Assembly (NCBI GenBank): GCA_910578805.1
Contig: CAJTRS010000001.1
Location: 1 to 25,496 of the forward strand
Direction of reading: 5' to 3'
Origin: an uncultured Muribaculaceae bacterium
GTDB taxonomy: Bacteria > Bacteroidota > Bacteroidia > Bacteroidales > Muribaculaceae
Length of the DNA stretch: 25,496 nt
Below, in pieces: positions 7,792-15,555 of this stretch. The number at the start of each line of letters is the position of its first letter. Positions within the stretch are counted from its first letter, which is position 1. Below the pieces are notes generated by a model. The model did not search any database. It was not told the origin of the DNA and saw only the letters and a program-made list of their open reading frames with translations. Position numbers and translations under genes: made by a program.

Positions 7792-8313
7792 ATGACCAAG
7801 ACGGCATTACATCTGTTTATAACCTCGCTGATACTGATACTCGCACAGGTAGTCGTGTTCAACCATGTGTGTCTGTTCGGTGTCGCCGTGCCGTTCGTGT
7901 TCCTCTACACACTGCTGCGCCTGCCGGTCACCCTGTCACGCGAATGGCTCTACACCGTGGCATTCCTCACAGGCCTGGTCATAGACATATTCTCTGACAC
8001 ACAAGGCATGAATGCGCTGGCATGCACTCTGACATTCGCGATACGGCGCCCCGTGCTTAGGCTCTACTTCACCCGCGACGACGAACTCGCCGATCCATGT
8101 CCCTCCATAGCCTCATTAGGATTCATGGTATATATGAAATATGCCCTGTCCATGTCATTCATATACTGCACCATGGTATTCTTCATCGAGTCATTTGATG
8201 TATATGGAATCGGCATCATGGCCATGAGGATAATCGCGAGCACGATAATAACCACTGCCATGCTGATAGGCATTGACAGTTTAACAGTACGCCGCCGTGA
8301 GAAAAGATCATAA
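7792..8313 (+). CDS. mreD: Rod shape-determining membrane protein MreD
   Basis: A 173-residue inner-membrane protein with about five hydrophobic helices, including an N-terminal one over VVVFNHVCLFGVAVPFVFLY. MreD works with MreC in the rod elongation complex. Sequence conservation in this family is low; LLRLPVTLSREWLYTVAFLTG and the following GLVIDIFSDTQGMNALA are the recognisable part. Position between mreC and mrdA supports the call strongly. Its last 17 nt overlap mrdA, which implies coupled translation. Confidence 0.92.
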   Translation: MTKTALHLFITSLILILAQVVVFNHVCLFGVAVPFVFLYTLLRLPVTLSREWLYTVAFLTGLVIDIFSDTQGMNALACTLTFAIRRPVLRLYFTRDDELADPCPSIASLGFMVYMKYALSMSFIYCTMVFFIESFDVYGIGIMAMRIIASTIITTAMLIGIDSLTVRRREKRS

Positions 8314-10159
8314 TCTGGAAAAGCGCAAATATGTGATCGGCGCACTGGTTTTCATAATTGTCATAATATACATCGTGCGCCTTTTCGGCTTGCAGATCAT
8401 AGAGAGCAAATACAAGGACGATGCCGACACCAACGCTTTTCTGCGCAAAGCCATATATCCATCGCGCGGAATAATCTACGACCGCAACGGACGCGTGGTA
8501 GTGTATAACCGGCCTGCCTACGACGTGGTGATGATACCGCGCGATGTTCAGGAGTTCGACACACTCGACTTCTGCAATGCTGTGGGCATAACCGTGGAGA
8601 ATCTGCGGCAAAGACTGCAGGACATGAAGGACAGACGACTCAATCCCGGCTATTCTTCCTATTCGCCGCAGACATTTCTCACACATCTGTCGGCCGAGGA
8701 TTACGGTCGCCTTCAGGAAAAAATGTACCGGTTTCCGGGCTTTTTCATTCAGAAACGTATCCTGAGGGAATACAACTACCATGGAGCGGCCAACGTGCTG
8801 GGCAACATTCGCGAGGTGTCGCCGGCCGACATCGAGAACGATGACTACTATTCTCGAGGAGACTATACCGGTGACCTCGGCGTGGAAAAAAGCTACGAAC
8901 GGTTTCTACGTGGCGAAAAAGGCGAGGAGGTACTCATTCGCGATGCCCGCGGACAGATTCGGGGACACTACGAGGACGGAGCTCACGACCGCAAGGCCGT
9001 GTCGGGTAAAAATGTGACCCTTTCGCTCGACATTGAACTACAGAGCTATGCCGAATCTCTGATGCAAAACAAGATAGGAGCCGTAGTGGCCATCGAACCC
9101 GCCACAGGCGAGATACTCGCCCTTGTCACAAGCCCCACCTACGATCCGGCACTATTGGTGGGACGCGAACGCGGCAAGAATTACAGTGCTCTCAGAAAAC
9201 ACCCGCAAAAACCGCTTCTCGACCGCTCTATCCAGGGAGCATATCCTCCCGGCTCCACATTCAAACCGAGCCAGGGACTGATATTGCTTCAGGAGAATAT
9301 CATCACGGAGAGCACCCCGTATCCATGCGCCCACGGATACATCAACGGTGGATTGAGAGTGGGCTGTCACGGCCACGGCTCACCATTGCCACTCAAACCG
9401 GCACTCCAGACCTCATGCAACGCACATTTCTGCTGGGGATTCAAAGCCATGATAGACCGCAAGGGCAAATACGGCTCATCGGCCAAGGCTTTTGAAGTAT
9501 GGAAAAATTACCTTGTGGAACTCGGTTACGGCTACCGCCTCGGAGTGGACATTCCCGGCGAAAGCCGCGGATTCATACCCAACGCCAAATTCTACAACAA
9601 AATATATGGCGAAGACCGCTGGAGCGCCAATTCAATAATCTCCATATCAATCGGACAGGGAGAAGTCCTTGCCACCCCCCTGCAGATAGCCAACCTCGGA
9701 GCCACGATAGCCAACCGCGGGTGGTATTACACACCCCACGTCGTGAAATCCGTACAGGATACCGTGCTCAAAGATGAATACCGCACAAAACACACTCCCT
9801 CGATTGACCGCCGCTACTTCGAGACAGTAGCTGAAGGCATGCGTATGGCCGTGACGGGAGGCACTTGCCGAATGGCCAACCTGAAAAATGTGGAGGTGTG
9901 CGGAAAGACAGGCACGGCCCAAAACCCACACGGCCGAGACCACTCGGTGTTCATGGGGTTCGCACCATACCACGATCCGAAGATTGCCATATGCGTATAT
10001 GTGGAGAACGCCGGATTCGGAGCCACCTACGGCGTGCCTATAGGGAGCCTGGTCATGGAAAAATATCTCAACGGCGAAATTGCCGAGGAGAGAAAATTCC
10101 TGGAAGAACGAATGTTGAACTCTAACACCATCATCAGCAGTGGAGTCAAGAAACACTAA
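8297..10159 (+). CDS. mrdA: Penicillin-binding protein 2 (elongation transpeptidase)
   Basis: PBP2 cross-links peptidoglycan during cell elongation, as the partner of the RodA glycosyltransferase. At 620 residues the length is normal. It has a short cytoplasmic tail, one membrane helix (about 12-32) and the dimerisation/pedestal domain starting with YPSRGIIYDRNGRVV. The transpeptidase domain follows, with all three active-site motifs: STFK at 320-323, SCN at 373-375 and KTG at 537-539. The start is GTG at 8297 inside the mreD tail, and the 3' end overlaps rodA by 20 nt. The beta-lactam target role is known for the family. Confidence 0.96.
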   Translation: MRKDHNLEKRKYVIGALVFIIVIIYIVRLFGLQIIESKYKDDADTNAFLRKAIYPSRGIIYDRNGRVVVYNRPAYDVVMIPRDVQEFDTLDFCNAVGITVENLRQRLQDMKDRRLNPGYSSYSPQTFLTHLSAEDYGRLQEKMYRFPGFFIQKRILREYNYHGAANVLGNIREVSPADIENDDYYSRGDYTGDLGVEKSYERFLRGEKGEEVLIRDARGQIRGHYEDGAHDRKAVSGKNVTLSLDIELQSYAESLMQNKIGAVVAIEPATGEILALVTSPTYDPALLVGRERGKNYSALRKHPQKPLLDRSIQGAYPPGSTFKPSQGLILLQENIITESTPYPCAHGYINGGLRVGCHGHGSPLPLKPALQTSCNAHFCWGFKAMIDRKGKYGSSAKAFEVWKNYLVELGYGYRLGVDIPGESRGFIPNAKFYNKIYGEDRWSANSIISISIGQGEVLATPLQIANLGATIANRGWYYTPHVVKSVQDTVLKDEYRTKHTPSIDRRYFETVAEGMRMAVTGGTCRMANLKNVEVCGKTGTAQNPHGRDHSVFMGFAPYHDPKIAICVYVENAGFGATYGVPIGSLVMEKYLNGEIAEERKFLEERMLNSNTIISSGVKKH

Positions 10160-11609
10160 CCATTCATTGTTCCGTCACATCGACTGGATCACCATAGTAC
10201 TATACCTGATATTGGTAACTGCCGGAGTGTTCAGCATATACGCGGCAAGCTACGACTTTGACCATGCCAGCATATTTGCTTTCGATGAATTTTCGGGCAA
10301 GCAGATCCGCTGGATCGGGCTTTCGCTTGCTTTAGCCGTCATGCTGCTGGTATTTGACTCAAGAATCTATGAAGATTATGCCTTCCCCATATACTTCACT
10401 CTGCTTGCCATTATGGCCGTGACCATATTCGTGGCCCCCGACATAAAAGGCTCACGGTCCTGGCTGGTATTCGGTCCTATGAGCTTCCAGCCTGCCGAGT
10501 TCGGAAAATTCGCAACCTCGCTCGCACTCGCCCGACTGTTCAGCAGCTACAATTTCAGCCTCAACGCCTCGCGTGGCAACTATGCAAAAGCACTCGCCAT
10601 AATATTCGTGCCGGTAGTCCTGATATTGGCACAGAAAGAGACCGGTTCCGCTTTGGCTTACATGGCACTGTTCCTTGTGCTGTACCGCGAAGGCATGAGT
10701 GGCATGGTACTGCTGACGGCACTATGCGCGGTGGTCATATTCGTGGTAGCCGTAAAATATTCCGGAACCATGTTCATGGGCATACCCACAGGAGAGGCCG
10801 TAGTGTTCATGTTGATTATGGCTCTGATGGTATTGCTGCTGTCGGCCTACTGCCGGCACGGGGTAGCCGCCCGCAATGTTTTCCTATGGTTTGCCGCAAC
10901 GGGCATAGTGACATGGATACTCAGTCTCTGCGGCATAGACGTGCCCGGACTGGCTTATTTCATTCCGGTAATAATCGTGGCCTGCCTTTACTGTGTGTTC
11001 ATCTCACTGCGCAACAAGGTACGTCGCATGCTTGTGACCGTAGGCGGAATCATTGCGGCCATAATATTCCTGTTTTCCGTCAATATCACATTCACGAGCA
11101 TACTGCGCGAACACCAGCAGAAACGTATCATGGTTACCCTCGGAATGGTTGATGACCCTCTCGACACCGGCTACAACGTCAACCAGGCCAAGATAGCCAT
11201 CGGTTCGGGAGGATTTGCCGGCAAAGGATTCCTCAATGGCACCCAGACAAAACTGAAATATGTGCCCGAACAACACACTGACTTCATATACTGCACAATC
11301 GGTGAGGAACAGGGATTTATCGGCTCCACTGCCGTTCTGCTGCTGTTTCTCACACTCATAATTCGCGTGATACATATTGCCGAACGCCAACCGTCGGCTT
11401 TCGGACGCGTATATGGCTACTGCGTGGCATCATTTTTCATATTTCATCTCGCCATCAACATAGGCATGGTCATAGGTCTGTGTCCGGTGATAGGCATTCC
11501 GCTGCCATTTTTCAGCTACGGAGGCTCTTCGTTGTGGAGTTTCACCATACTGCTGTTCATATTGCTGCGCATCGACGCCTCACGCCGCAGCCACCCGGCG
11601 TATTTTTAA
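10140..11609 (+). CDS. rodA: Peptidoglycan glycosyltransferase RodA
   Basis: RodA is the SEDS-family polymerase that builds glycan strands from lipid II for elongation. Family motifs seen are VFGPMSFQPAEFGKF (about 110-124), QKETGSALAYMALFLVLYR, YNVNQAKIAIGSGGFAGKGF, YVPEQHTDFIYCTIGEEQGF (with the conserved catalytic-region Asp) and IGIPLPFFSYGGSSLW at the end. At 489 residues it is over 100 residues longer than E. coli RodA. The extra length is mostly membrane helices between about 210 and 320, before the NQAKIAIGSGG motif. Start is GTG at 10140, overlapping mrdA by 20 nt; an alternative start slightly downstream cannot be excluded. Last gene of the cluster. Confidence 0.94.
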   Translation: MESRNTNHSLFRHIDWITIVLYLILVTAGVFSIYAASYDFDHASIFAFDEFSGKQIRWIGLSLALAVMLLVFDSRIYEDYAFPIYFTLLAIMAVTIFVAPDIKGSRSWLVFGPMSFQPAEFGKFATSLALARLFSSYNFSLNASRGNYAKALAIIFVPVVLILAQKETGSALAYMALFLVLYREGMSGMVLLTALCAVVIFVVAVKYSGTMFMGIPTGEAVVFMLIMALMVLLLSAYCRHGVAARNVFLWFAATGIVTWILSLCGIDVPGLAYFIPVIIVACLYCVFISLRNKVRRMLVTVGGIIAAIIFLFSVNITFTSILREHQQKRIMVTLGMVDDPLDTGYNVNQAKIAIGSGGFAGKGFLNGTQTKLKYVPEQHTDFIYCTIGEEQGFIGSTAVLLLFLTLIIRVIHIAERQPSAFGRVYGYCVASFFIFHLAINIGMVIGLCPVIGIPLPFFSYGGSSLWSFTILLFILLRIDASRRSHPAYF

Positions 11610-11620
11610 GAGCTTTTTTA

Positions 11621-11652
11621 TTTGCATTGCAAAATTACATTTACTAATTTTG
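11621..11652 (+). promoter_or_regulatory. Promoter of the LysE-type exporter gene
   Basis: TTTG (11621-11624), a 20-nt spacer and TAATTTTG (11645-11652) match the -33/-7 consensus exactly. Only 7 nt separate the -7 element from the ATG at 11660, so the transcript should start at or within a few bases of the start codon. Confidence 0.8.
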
Positions 11653-11659
11653 TTGCATA

Positions 11660-12346
11660 ATGGATATACTGAATCTGATACTTGGTGGATTGGCTATAGG
11701 CCTGTGCGTTTCAGCTCCGATGGGTCCCACTGGCGCCCTTGTGGTCAGGCGTGCCATCAATAACGGACGCACATCGGCATTGCTCACCGGTGTCGGAGCA
11801 GCATTATCCGATATAATCTATACATATATCACCATATATTTCTCTTATCTCGCAGCCGTGTATATCAATCCCTACAGGGCTGTGATATCCATGGTCAGCT
11901 CCCTGTTGCTTATCCTTTACAGCCTATATCTGTTCAGAAGCAACCCGTCGCGCAATCTCGCCCCCAAGCAGACCGGCGACAACTCTTATTGGACCGATTT
12001 CATGTCAGGATTCCTGTTCACATTTGCCAATCCGCTGATAATAATATTCATAATCACACTGATGGGCACTCTGACATTCCTGCCGGCCGCGCCTAAACTT
12101 TACCATACCATCATCGGTCTGGCCGCAGTGGCTTCAGGTGCACTAATGTGGTGGTATATGCTCACATACATCATACACCGTATCCGCAGCCACTTCAACG
12201 TGCGATCCATCTGGCTTATAAACCGCGGAATCGCCATATTCATTCTGCTGCTGGCACTTGTAGGGTTCTACAAAGGCATCAACTACATAAACGAACCCGC
12301 GATAAATCCACTCATCAATCCCACCGTAATAATAAAAACATTATGA
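11660..12346 (+). CDS. LysE/RhtB-family exporter
   Basis: A 228-residue inner-membrane protein with about six hydrophobic segments. The N-terminal CVSAPMGPTGALVVRRAIN matches the conserved PxGP motif of LysE/RhtB amino-acid exporters, and the second half starts with FTFANPLIIIFIITLMG, the family's repeated NP signature. The family exports amino acids or related small molecules using the proton gradient; the substrate here is unknown. It has its own promoter after rodA. Its stop overlaps the next start as ATGA (12343-12346), so it is translationally coupled to the CBM9-like gene. Confidence 0.88.
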   Translation: MDILNLILGGLAIGLCVSAPMGPTGALVVRRAINNGRTSALLTGVGAALSDIIYTYITIYFSYLAAVYINPYRAVISMVSSLLLILYSLYLFRSNPSRNLAPKQTGDNSYWTDFMSGFLFTFANPLIIIFIITLMGTLTFLPAAPKLYHTIIGLAAVASGALMWWYMLTYIIHRIRSHFNVRSIWLINRGIAIFILLLALVGFYKGINYINEPAINPLINPTVIIKTL

Positions 12347-13002
12347 CTCAGCCTACCTCTGCCCTGCACATACCCTATGTGCCTCAACTCGATGAAATGT
12401 CAATGGAAAACATCGTTACAGCCCTTGACGACCTCGGAGTACGCCGCACCGTAGATTGCCTGAACTGGAAAGAAGAATATCCCTATAAGCCGCTTACGGC
12501 TGTTACAATAGCACACTCCGGCCAATACATCTATATCGACTTTTTCGTAAGATGCAACTATCTGCGCGCGGTAAACTACGACAACAATTCACCGGTGCAT
12601 CAGGATTCCTGCGTGGAATTTTTTGTAGAGCCGACAGGTACACTGCCGTACTACAATTTTGAATTCAACTGCATAGGTACCATACATGCGGCATGCCGCA
12701 CCGACCGTCACAACGGCACACCGCTTACCGACGGACAACTTGACCGAGTGCGCCGGCTGGCATCATGCGGAACACGCCCATTCAATGAACTTGAAGGCAT
12801 GTTTTCATGGAATCTGCTTGTAGCTATCCCTCTCGACCTCATGGGACTGAAATATGAAGGTAAGCCGATCGAGATGCGGGGAAACTTCTACAAATGTGCC
12901 GACGCTACAGCAAGTCCCCACTTCCTGAGCTGGGCGCCGATATCAACACCGCAGCCCGACTTCCACCGTCCGGAATTTTTTGCTCCCATAGTATTGGACT
13001 GA
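12343..13002 (+). CDS. CBM9-like carbohydrate-binding family protein
   Basis: A 219-residue protein with no signal peptide or membrane helix, so probably cytoplasmic. The pattern TAVTIAHSGQYIYIDFFVR, DSCVEFFVEP, YYNFEFNCIGTI and, near the end, MRGNFYKCAD with HFLSWAPI resembles the CBM9-like domain family found in many Bacteroidetes (family recalled, not searched). That fold binds sugars in secreted enzymes; here it stands alone and the ligand is unknown. The ATG at 12343 overlaps the exporter's stop codon, so I chose it over earlier in-frame codons, which lie inside the exporter gene. A function linked to the exporter is inference only. Confidence 0.72.
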   Translation: MTQPTSALHIPYVPQLDEMSMENIVTALDDLGVRRTVDCLNWKEEYPYKPLTAVTIAHSGQYIYIDFFVRCNYLRAVNYDNNSPVHQDSCVEFFVEPTGTLPYYNFEFNCIGTIHAACRTDRHNGTPLTDGQLDRVRRLASCGTRPFNELEGMFSWNLLVAIPLDLMGLKYEGKPIEMRGNFYKCADATASPHFLSWAPISTPQPDFHRPEFFAPIVLD

Positions 13003-13070
13003 CACACCGTATATTATAAAATATTACCGAATAAAAATCAAAAAACGACATAAAAAAGTCGGATTTATAG

Positions 13071-13101
13071 ATTGCGATTTAAAAAAATCTTATTACCTTT
13101 G
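13071..13101 (+). promoter_or_regulatory. Promoter of tRNA-Glu
   Basis: ATTG (13071-13074), a 19-nt spacer and TACCTTTG (13094-13101). The same ATTG-N19 arrangement precedes tRNA-His in this window. It lies 29 nt upstream of the mature tRNA 5' end. Confidence 0.8.
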
Positions 13102-13130
13102 CATCGCAATAAGGCTTAAAACCTTTCAAT

Positions 13131-13203
13131 GGCGATTTAGTGTAGTGGCCTAGCACGCCACCCTCTCACGGTGGAAACCCGGGTTCGATTCCCGGATTCG
13201 CTA
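13131..13203 (+). tRNA. tRNA-Glu (CUC)
   Basis: A 73-nt cloverleaf. The D stem is GTG/CAC, the anticodon stem CCACC/GGTGG is perfect, and the anticodon CTC is at 13165-13167. The T arm is CCGGG/CCCGG around TTCGATT, with discriminator A at 13203 and no encoded CCA. The acceptor GGCGATT against ATTCGCT gives a G-U first pair and a T-T mismatch at positions 6-67. The structure is otherwise standard. Confidence 0.94.
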
Positions 13204-13222
13204 CAAAAAAATCCCTTTTTCG

Positions 13223-13260
13223 AGCACCTGCCGTAGTGATATGTCAGGTGCTAAATTTTT
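13223..13260 (+). terminator. tRNA-Glu terminator
   Basis: AGCACCTG (13223-13230) pairs with CAGGTGCT (13245-13252) around a 14-nt loop; AAATTTTT follows. Intrinsic terminator 20 nt after the tRNA. Confidence 0.82.
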
Positions 13261-13273
13261 ATATATCCATATA

Positions 13274-13305
13274 TTTTCATATATGTGATTTTTAAAATAT
13301 CTTTG
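13274..13305 (+). promoter_or_regulatory. Probable promoter of the glycosyltransferase gene
   Basis: TATCTTTG (13298-13305) is a good -7 element. A TTTT at 13274-13277 sits 20 nt upstream as an imperfect -33. The leader to the ATG at 13339 would be about 30 nt. Confidence 0.6.
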
Positions 13306-13338
13306 TGAGAGCTATAACACGATCATAATTACGTACAC

Positions 13339-14082
13339 ATGCAGCCCCTCATAACCATAATCACGGTGACATATAATGCTGAAAACACGCTGACACCAAC
13401 CATGGAAAGCGTCAACGCCCAGACTTACACCGACTTTCAGCATCTGATTATGGACGGAGCCTCCAGCGACCGCACACTCGAAACAGCAAAAAGACTTGCC
13501 ACCGACCGTACCGAGATATTTTCGGAACCGGATTCTGGCATATACGACGCCATGAACAAAGGCATGACGCATGCCCGCGGACAGTACCTTATATTTCTCA
13601 ATGCCGGCGATTCATTCCATAGCACCGACACACTCGGCCTTATAGCCCGGACTATAGAGAGTAACGGTTATCCCGGCATAGTATATGGACAGACTCAGAT
13701 TGTGGACTCCGGACGCCGTTATGTGGCCGACCGCCATCTGAAAGCTCCCGAAAAACTCACCTACGAAAGCTTTGCCGACGGTATGCTCGTGTGCCATCAG
13801 GCATTCATAGCCCTTGCACGGATAGCACCGCTTTACGACACACGCTACCGGTTTTCGGCCGACTATGACTGGTGTATCCAATGCCTGCAACACTCCCGTA
13901 AAAACGTTTACATACCGGAAACACTCATAGATTATCTCAATGAGGGCACAACCACAGCCAATCACCGCAAATCACTCATAGAGCGTTTCCGTATCATGCG
14001 TTATTACTACGGTACCACCAAAACCATTTCAAAACATATCATGTTCTTACCGCGGTATATCAACCGCAAAAACAAATCATAG
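13339..14082 (+). CDS. Family 2 glycosyltransferase
   Basis: A 247-residue cytoplasmic GT-A enzyme. The N-terminal ITVTYNAENTLTPTMESV and HLIMDGASSDRTLE are the nucleotide-sugar binding strands of GT2. SEPDSGIYDAMNKGMTHARG followed by LIFLNAGDSF gives the acidic (DXD-like) metal-binding region, and FSADYDWCIQCL is the acceptor-side aspartate motif. This subtype resembles WcaE/WcaA-like transferases that add sugars to surface polysaccharides or lipid carriers. No polysaccharide cluster surrounds it, so donor and acceptor are unknown. It has its own promoter, and the next gene begins 34 nt downstream. Confidence 0.88.
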   Translation: MQPLITIITVTYNAENTLTPTMESVNAQTYTDFQHLIMDGASSDRTLETAKRLATDRTEIFSEPDSGIYDAMNKGMTHARGQYLIFLNAGDSFHSTDTLGLIARTIESNGYPGIVYGQTQIVDSGRRYVADRHLKAPEKLTYESFADGMLVCHQAFIALARIAPLYDTRYRFSADYDWCIQCLQHSRKNVYIPETLIDYLNEGTTTANHRKSLIERFRIMRYYYGTTKTISKHIMFLPRYINRKNKS

Positions 14083-14116
14083 ACACACCGACATAAATAA
14101 AAACACTTCGAAGAAA

Positions 14117-14572
14117 ATGAAATATTATGTAGCCCGAAACGGACAAGCCACCGGCCCTTTCACCACAGAGGAACTGGTCAATATGGACATAAAACCAGAC
14201 ACTCTTGTGTGGAACGACACCATGACCGAATGGAAAGCCGCATCTGACATTCAGGAGTTGCGGCAGAAACTGTCATTAGTTCCGCCGTTGCCCGAAGAGT
14301 CATCGACACATATATGCCCCAACACATATCTGGCACAGGCTATCCTATGCACAATATTCTGCTGCTTACCATTCGGCATAGTAGCCATAGTAAAAGCTTC
14401 GGCCGTCACCTCACGGTTTGATCTCGGAGACTATGCCGGAGCCGAGGAGATGTCACGCTCGGCCAAAAACTGGGTTACAGCCGCCTTCTGGACAGGTGTA
14501 GGCCTTGCAATCCTGTATCTGCTCTACTTTTCAGCAGTGTTTTTAACTGTTTCCCCTCATATGAAATATTGA
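14117..14572 (+). CDS. GYF_2 domain plus CD225-like membrane protein
   Basis: A 151-residue protein with two recognisable parts. Residues 1-50 (YYVARNGQATGPFTTEELV, then TLVWNDTMTEWKAASDI) match the GYF_2/DUF4339 domain, a small domain thought to bind proline-rich peptides. A linker with PPLPEE follows. Residues about 65-148 match the CD225/dispanin membrane domain: ICPNTYLAQAILCTIFCCLP, then IVAIVKASAV, FDLGDYAGAEEMSRSAKNW and a second helix. Family assignments are from memory of the motifs. The function in bacteria is unknown. It probably shares a transcript with the glycosyltransferase upstream and with the DUF4286 gene, whose ATG is 2 nt after its stop. Confidence 0.82.
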   Translation: MKYYVARNGQATGPFTTEELVNMDIKPDTLVWNDTMTEWKAASDIQELRQKLSLVPPLPEESSTHICPNTYLAQAILCTIFCCLPFGIVAIVKASAVTSRFDLGDYAGAEEMSRSAKNWVTAAFWTGVGLAILYLLYFSAVFLTVSPHMKY

Positions 14573-14574
14573 CC

Positions 14575-14880
14575 ATGCTGCTCTGTAACACCACATTCTG
14601 CGTTGACAACACCATCGACAACGCATTTCGCTCATGGGTCAAAGACACCCTCATACCGGCCGCCACAGCCTCCGGAACATTCTCATCGCCCCTGTTCACC
14701 CGCATAATTGCCGATGCCGACCCCAATGCACAGAGCTACGCATTGCAGTTGCACGCCGCCGACCATGACGCCGCAGCCCGGTGGCACGGCAAGGAGGCGC
14801 AGGAACTTATGCAGGCGCTACGAAAAATCCACGGCCAAGACAAAGTGCTGTCATTTGTCACATTCATGGAAATACTTTGA
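14575..14880 (+). CDS. DUF4286-family protein
   Basis: A 101-residue soluble protein of unknown function. The start LLCNTTFCVDNTIDNAFRSW, the stretch TLIPAATASGTFSSPLFTRI and the later SYALQLHAADHDAA follow the DUF4286 pattern (xxYNTTF at the start, W-x-K, IPxA, YALQ), recalled rather than searched. I chose ATG 14575 over an in-frame TTG at 14569 because family members begin directly before the NTTF motif. Its stop overlaps the ruvC start as TGATG, so the two are translationally coupled. A role connected with recombination is only suggested by this position. Confidence 0.8.
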   Translation: MLLCNTTFCVDNTIDNAFRSWVKDTLIPAATASGTFSSPLFTRIIADADPNAQSYALQLHAADHDAAARWHGKEAQELMQALRKIHGQDKVLSFVTFMEIL

Positions 14881-15452
14881 TGAACCCTACCCTGAAAGAC
14901 TTTGACCGTGTGATCATAGGCATTGACCCGGGCACCAATGTGATGGGCTACGGCATACTCGGCATCACCGGAAAAAAGCCAGTCACAATAGCCATGGGTG
15001 TCATCGAACTCAGCAAATTCGAGAGCCACTATCTGAGGCTCAACCGCATATACACTCGGGTGCTCGGACTTGTGGAGCAATACCTCCCCGACGAAATGGC
15101 CATTGAGGCACCATTTTTCGGCAAAAACGTACAGTCTATGCTCAAGCTCGGACGAGCCCAGGGGGTGGCCATGGCCGCTGCTCTGTCGCGCGATGTCCCG
15201 ATCACCGAGTATGAACCGCGCAAAATCAAAATGGCTATAACCGGCAACGGCGCATCATCAAAAGAACAGGTGAAAGAGATGCTCAGGCGCATTCTCGGCA
15301 TTCCGGCCGAAAATCTGCCAGAAAAACTCGATGCCACAGACGCATTGGCCGCGGCACTGTGCCATTACTACGAATCGTCGAGACCGCACCCGGACAAAGG
15401 AAACAAATCCTGGAAAGACTTCATAGCAAAAAATCCCGGCAGGGTTCTGTAA
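14880..15452 (+). CDS. ruvC: Holliday-junction resolvase RuvC
   Basis: RuvC cuts Holliday junctions after RuvAB branch migration. The 190 residues have the four catalytic acidic residues at D16 (IIGIDPGTNVMGYG), E76 (AIEAPFFGKN), and D151 and D154 (KLDATDALAAA), the standard RNase-H-like arrangement. QSMLKLGRAQGVA and EYEPRKIKMAITGNG are further RuvC motifs. A longer open frame begins upstream inside the DUF4286 gene, but the ATG at 14880 gives the normal length and the overlapping TGATG junction. ruvA and ruvB are not in the window. Confidence 0.96.
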   Translation: MNPTLKDFDRVIIGIDPGTNVMGYGILGITGKKPVTIAMGVIELSKFESHYLRLNRIYTRVLGLVEQYLPDEMAIEAPFFGKNVQSMLKLGRAQGVAMAAALSRDVPITEYEPRKIKMAITGNGASSKEQVKEMLRRILGIPAENLPEKLDATDALAAALCHYYESSRPHPDKGNKSWKDFIAKNPGRVL

Positions 15453-15459
15453 GGAATTA

Positions 15460-15491
15460 TTTGCCGCGATAACCAAATTTGCTTACCTTTG
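15460..15491 (+). promoter_or_regulatory. Promoter of the ROK-family gene
   Basis: TTTG (15460-15463), a 20-nt spacer and TACCTTTG (15484-15491) match the consensus exactly. The leader to the ATG at 15556 would be roughly 60 nt. Confidence 0.85.
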
Positions 15492-15555
15492 CCAATAACG
15501 CCCTCGGGCTCATACACTCAACCGAAACTTAAATCTAAAATAAAATCTAATAATA

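Noticed and set aside
8216..8782. Minus-strand open frame of 188 codons opposite mreD/mrdA
   Set aside because: Lies antisense to two well-supported, overlapping elongation genes; composition is that of a shadow frame.
13021..13070. Possible terminator after the CBM9-like gene (CGAC...GTCG)
   Set aside because: Only a 4-bp stem in AT-rich sequence; too weak to report as a terminator.
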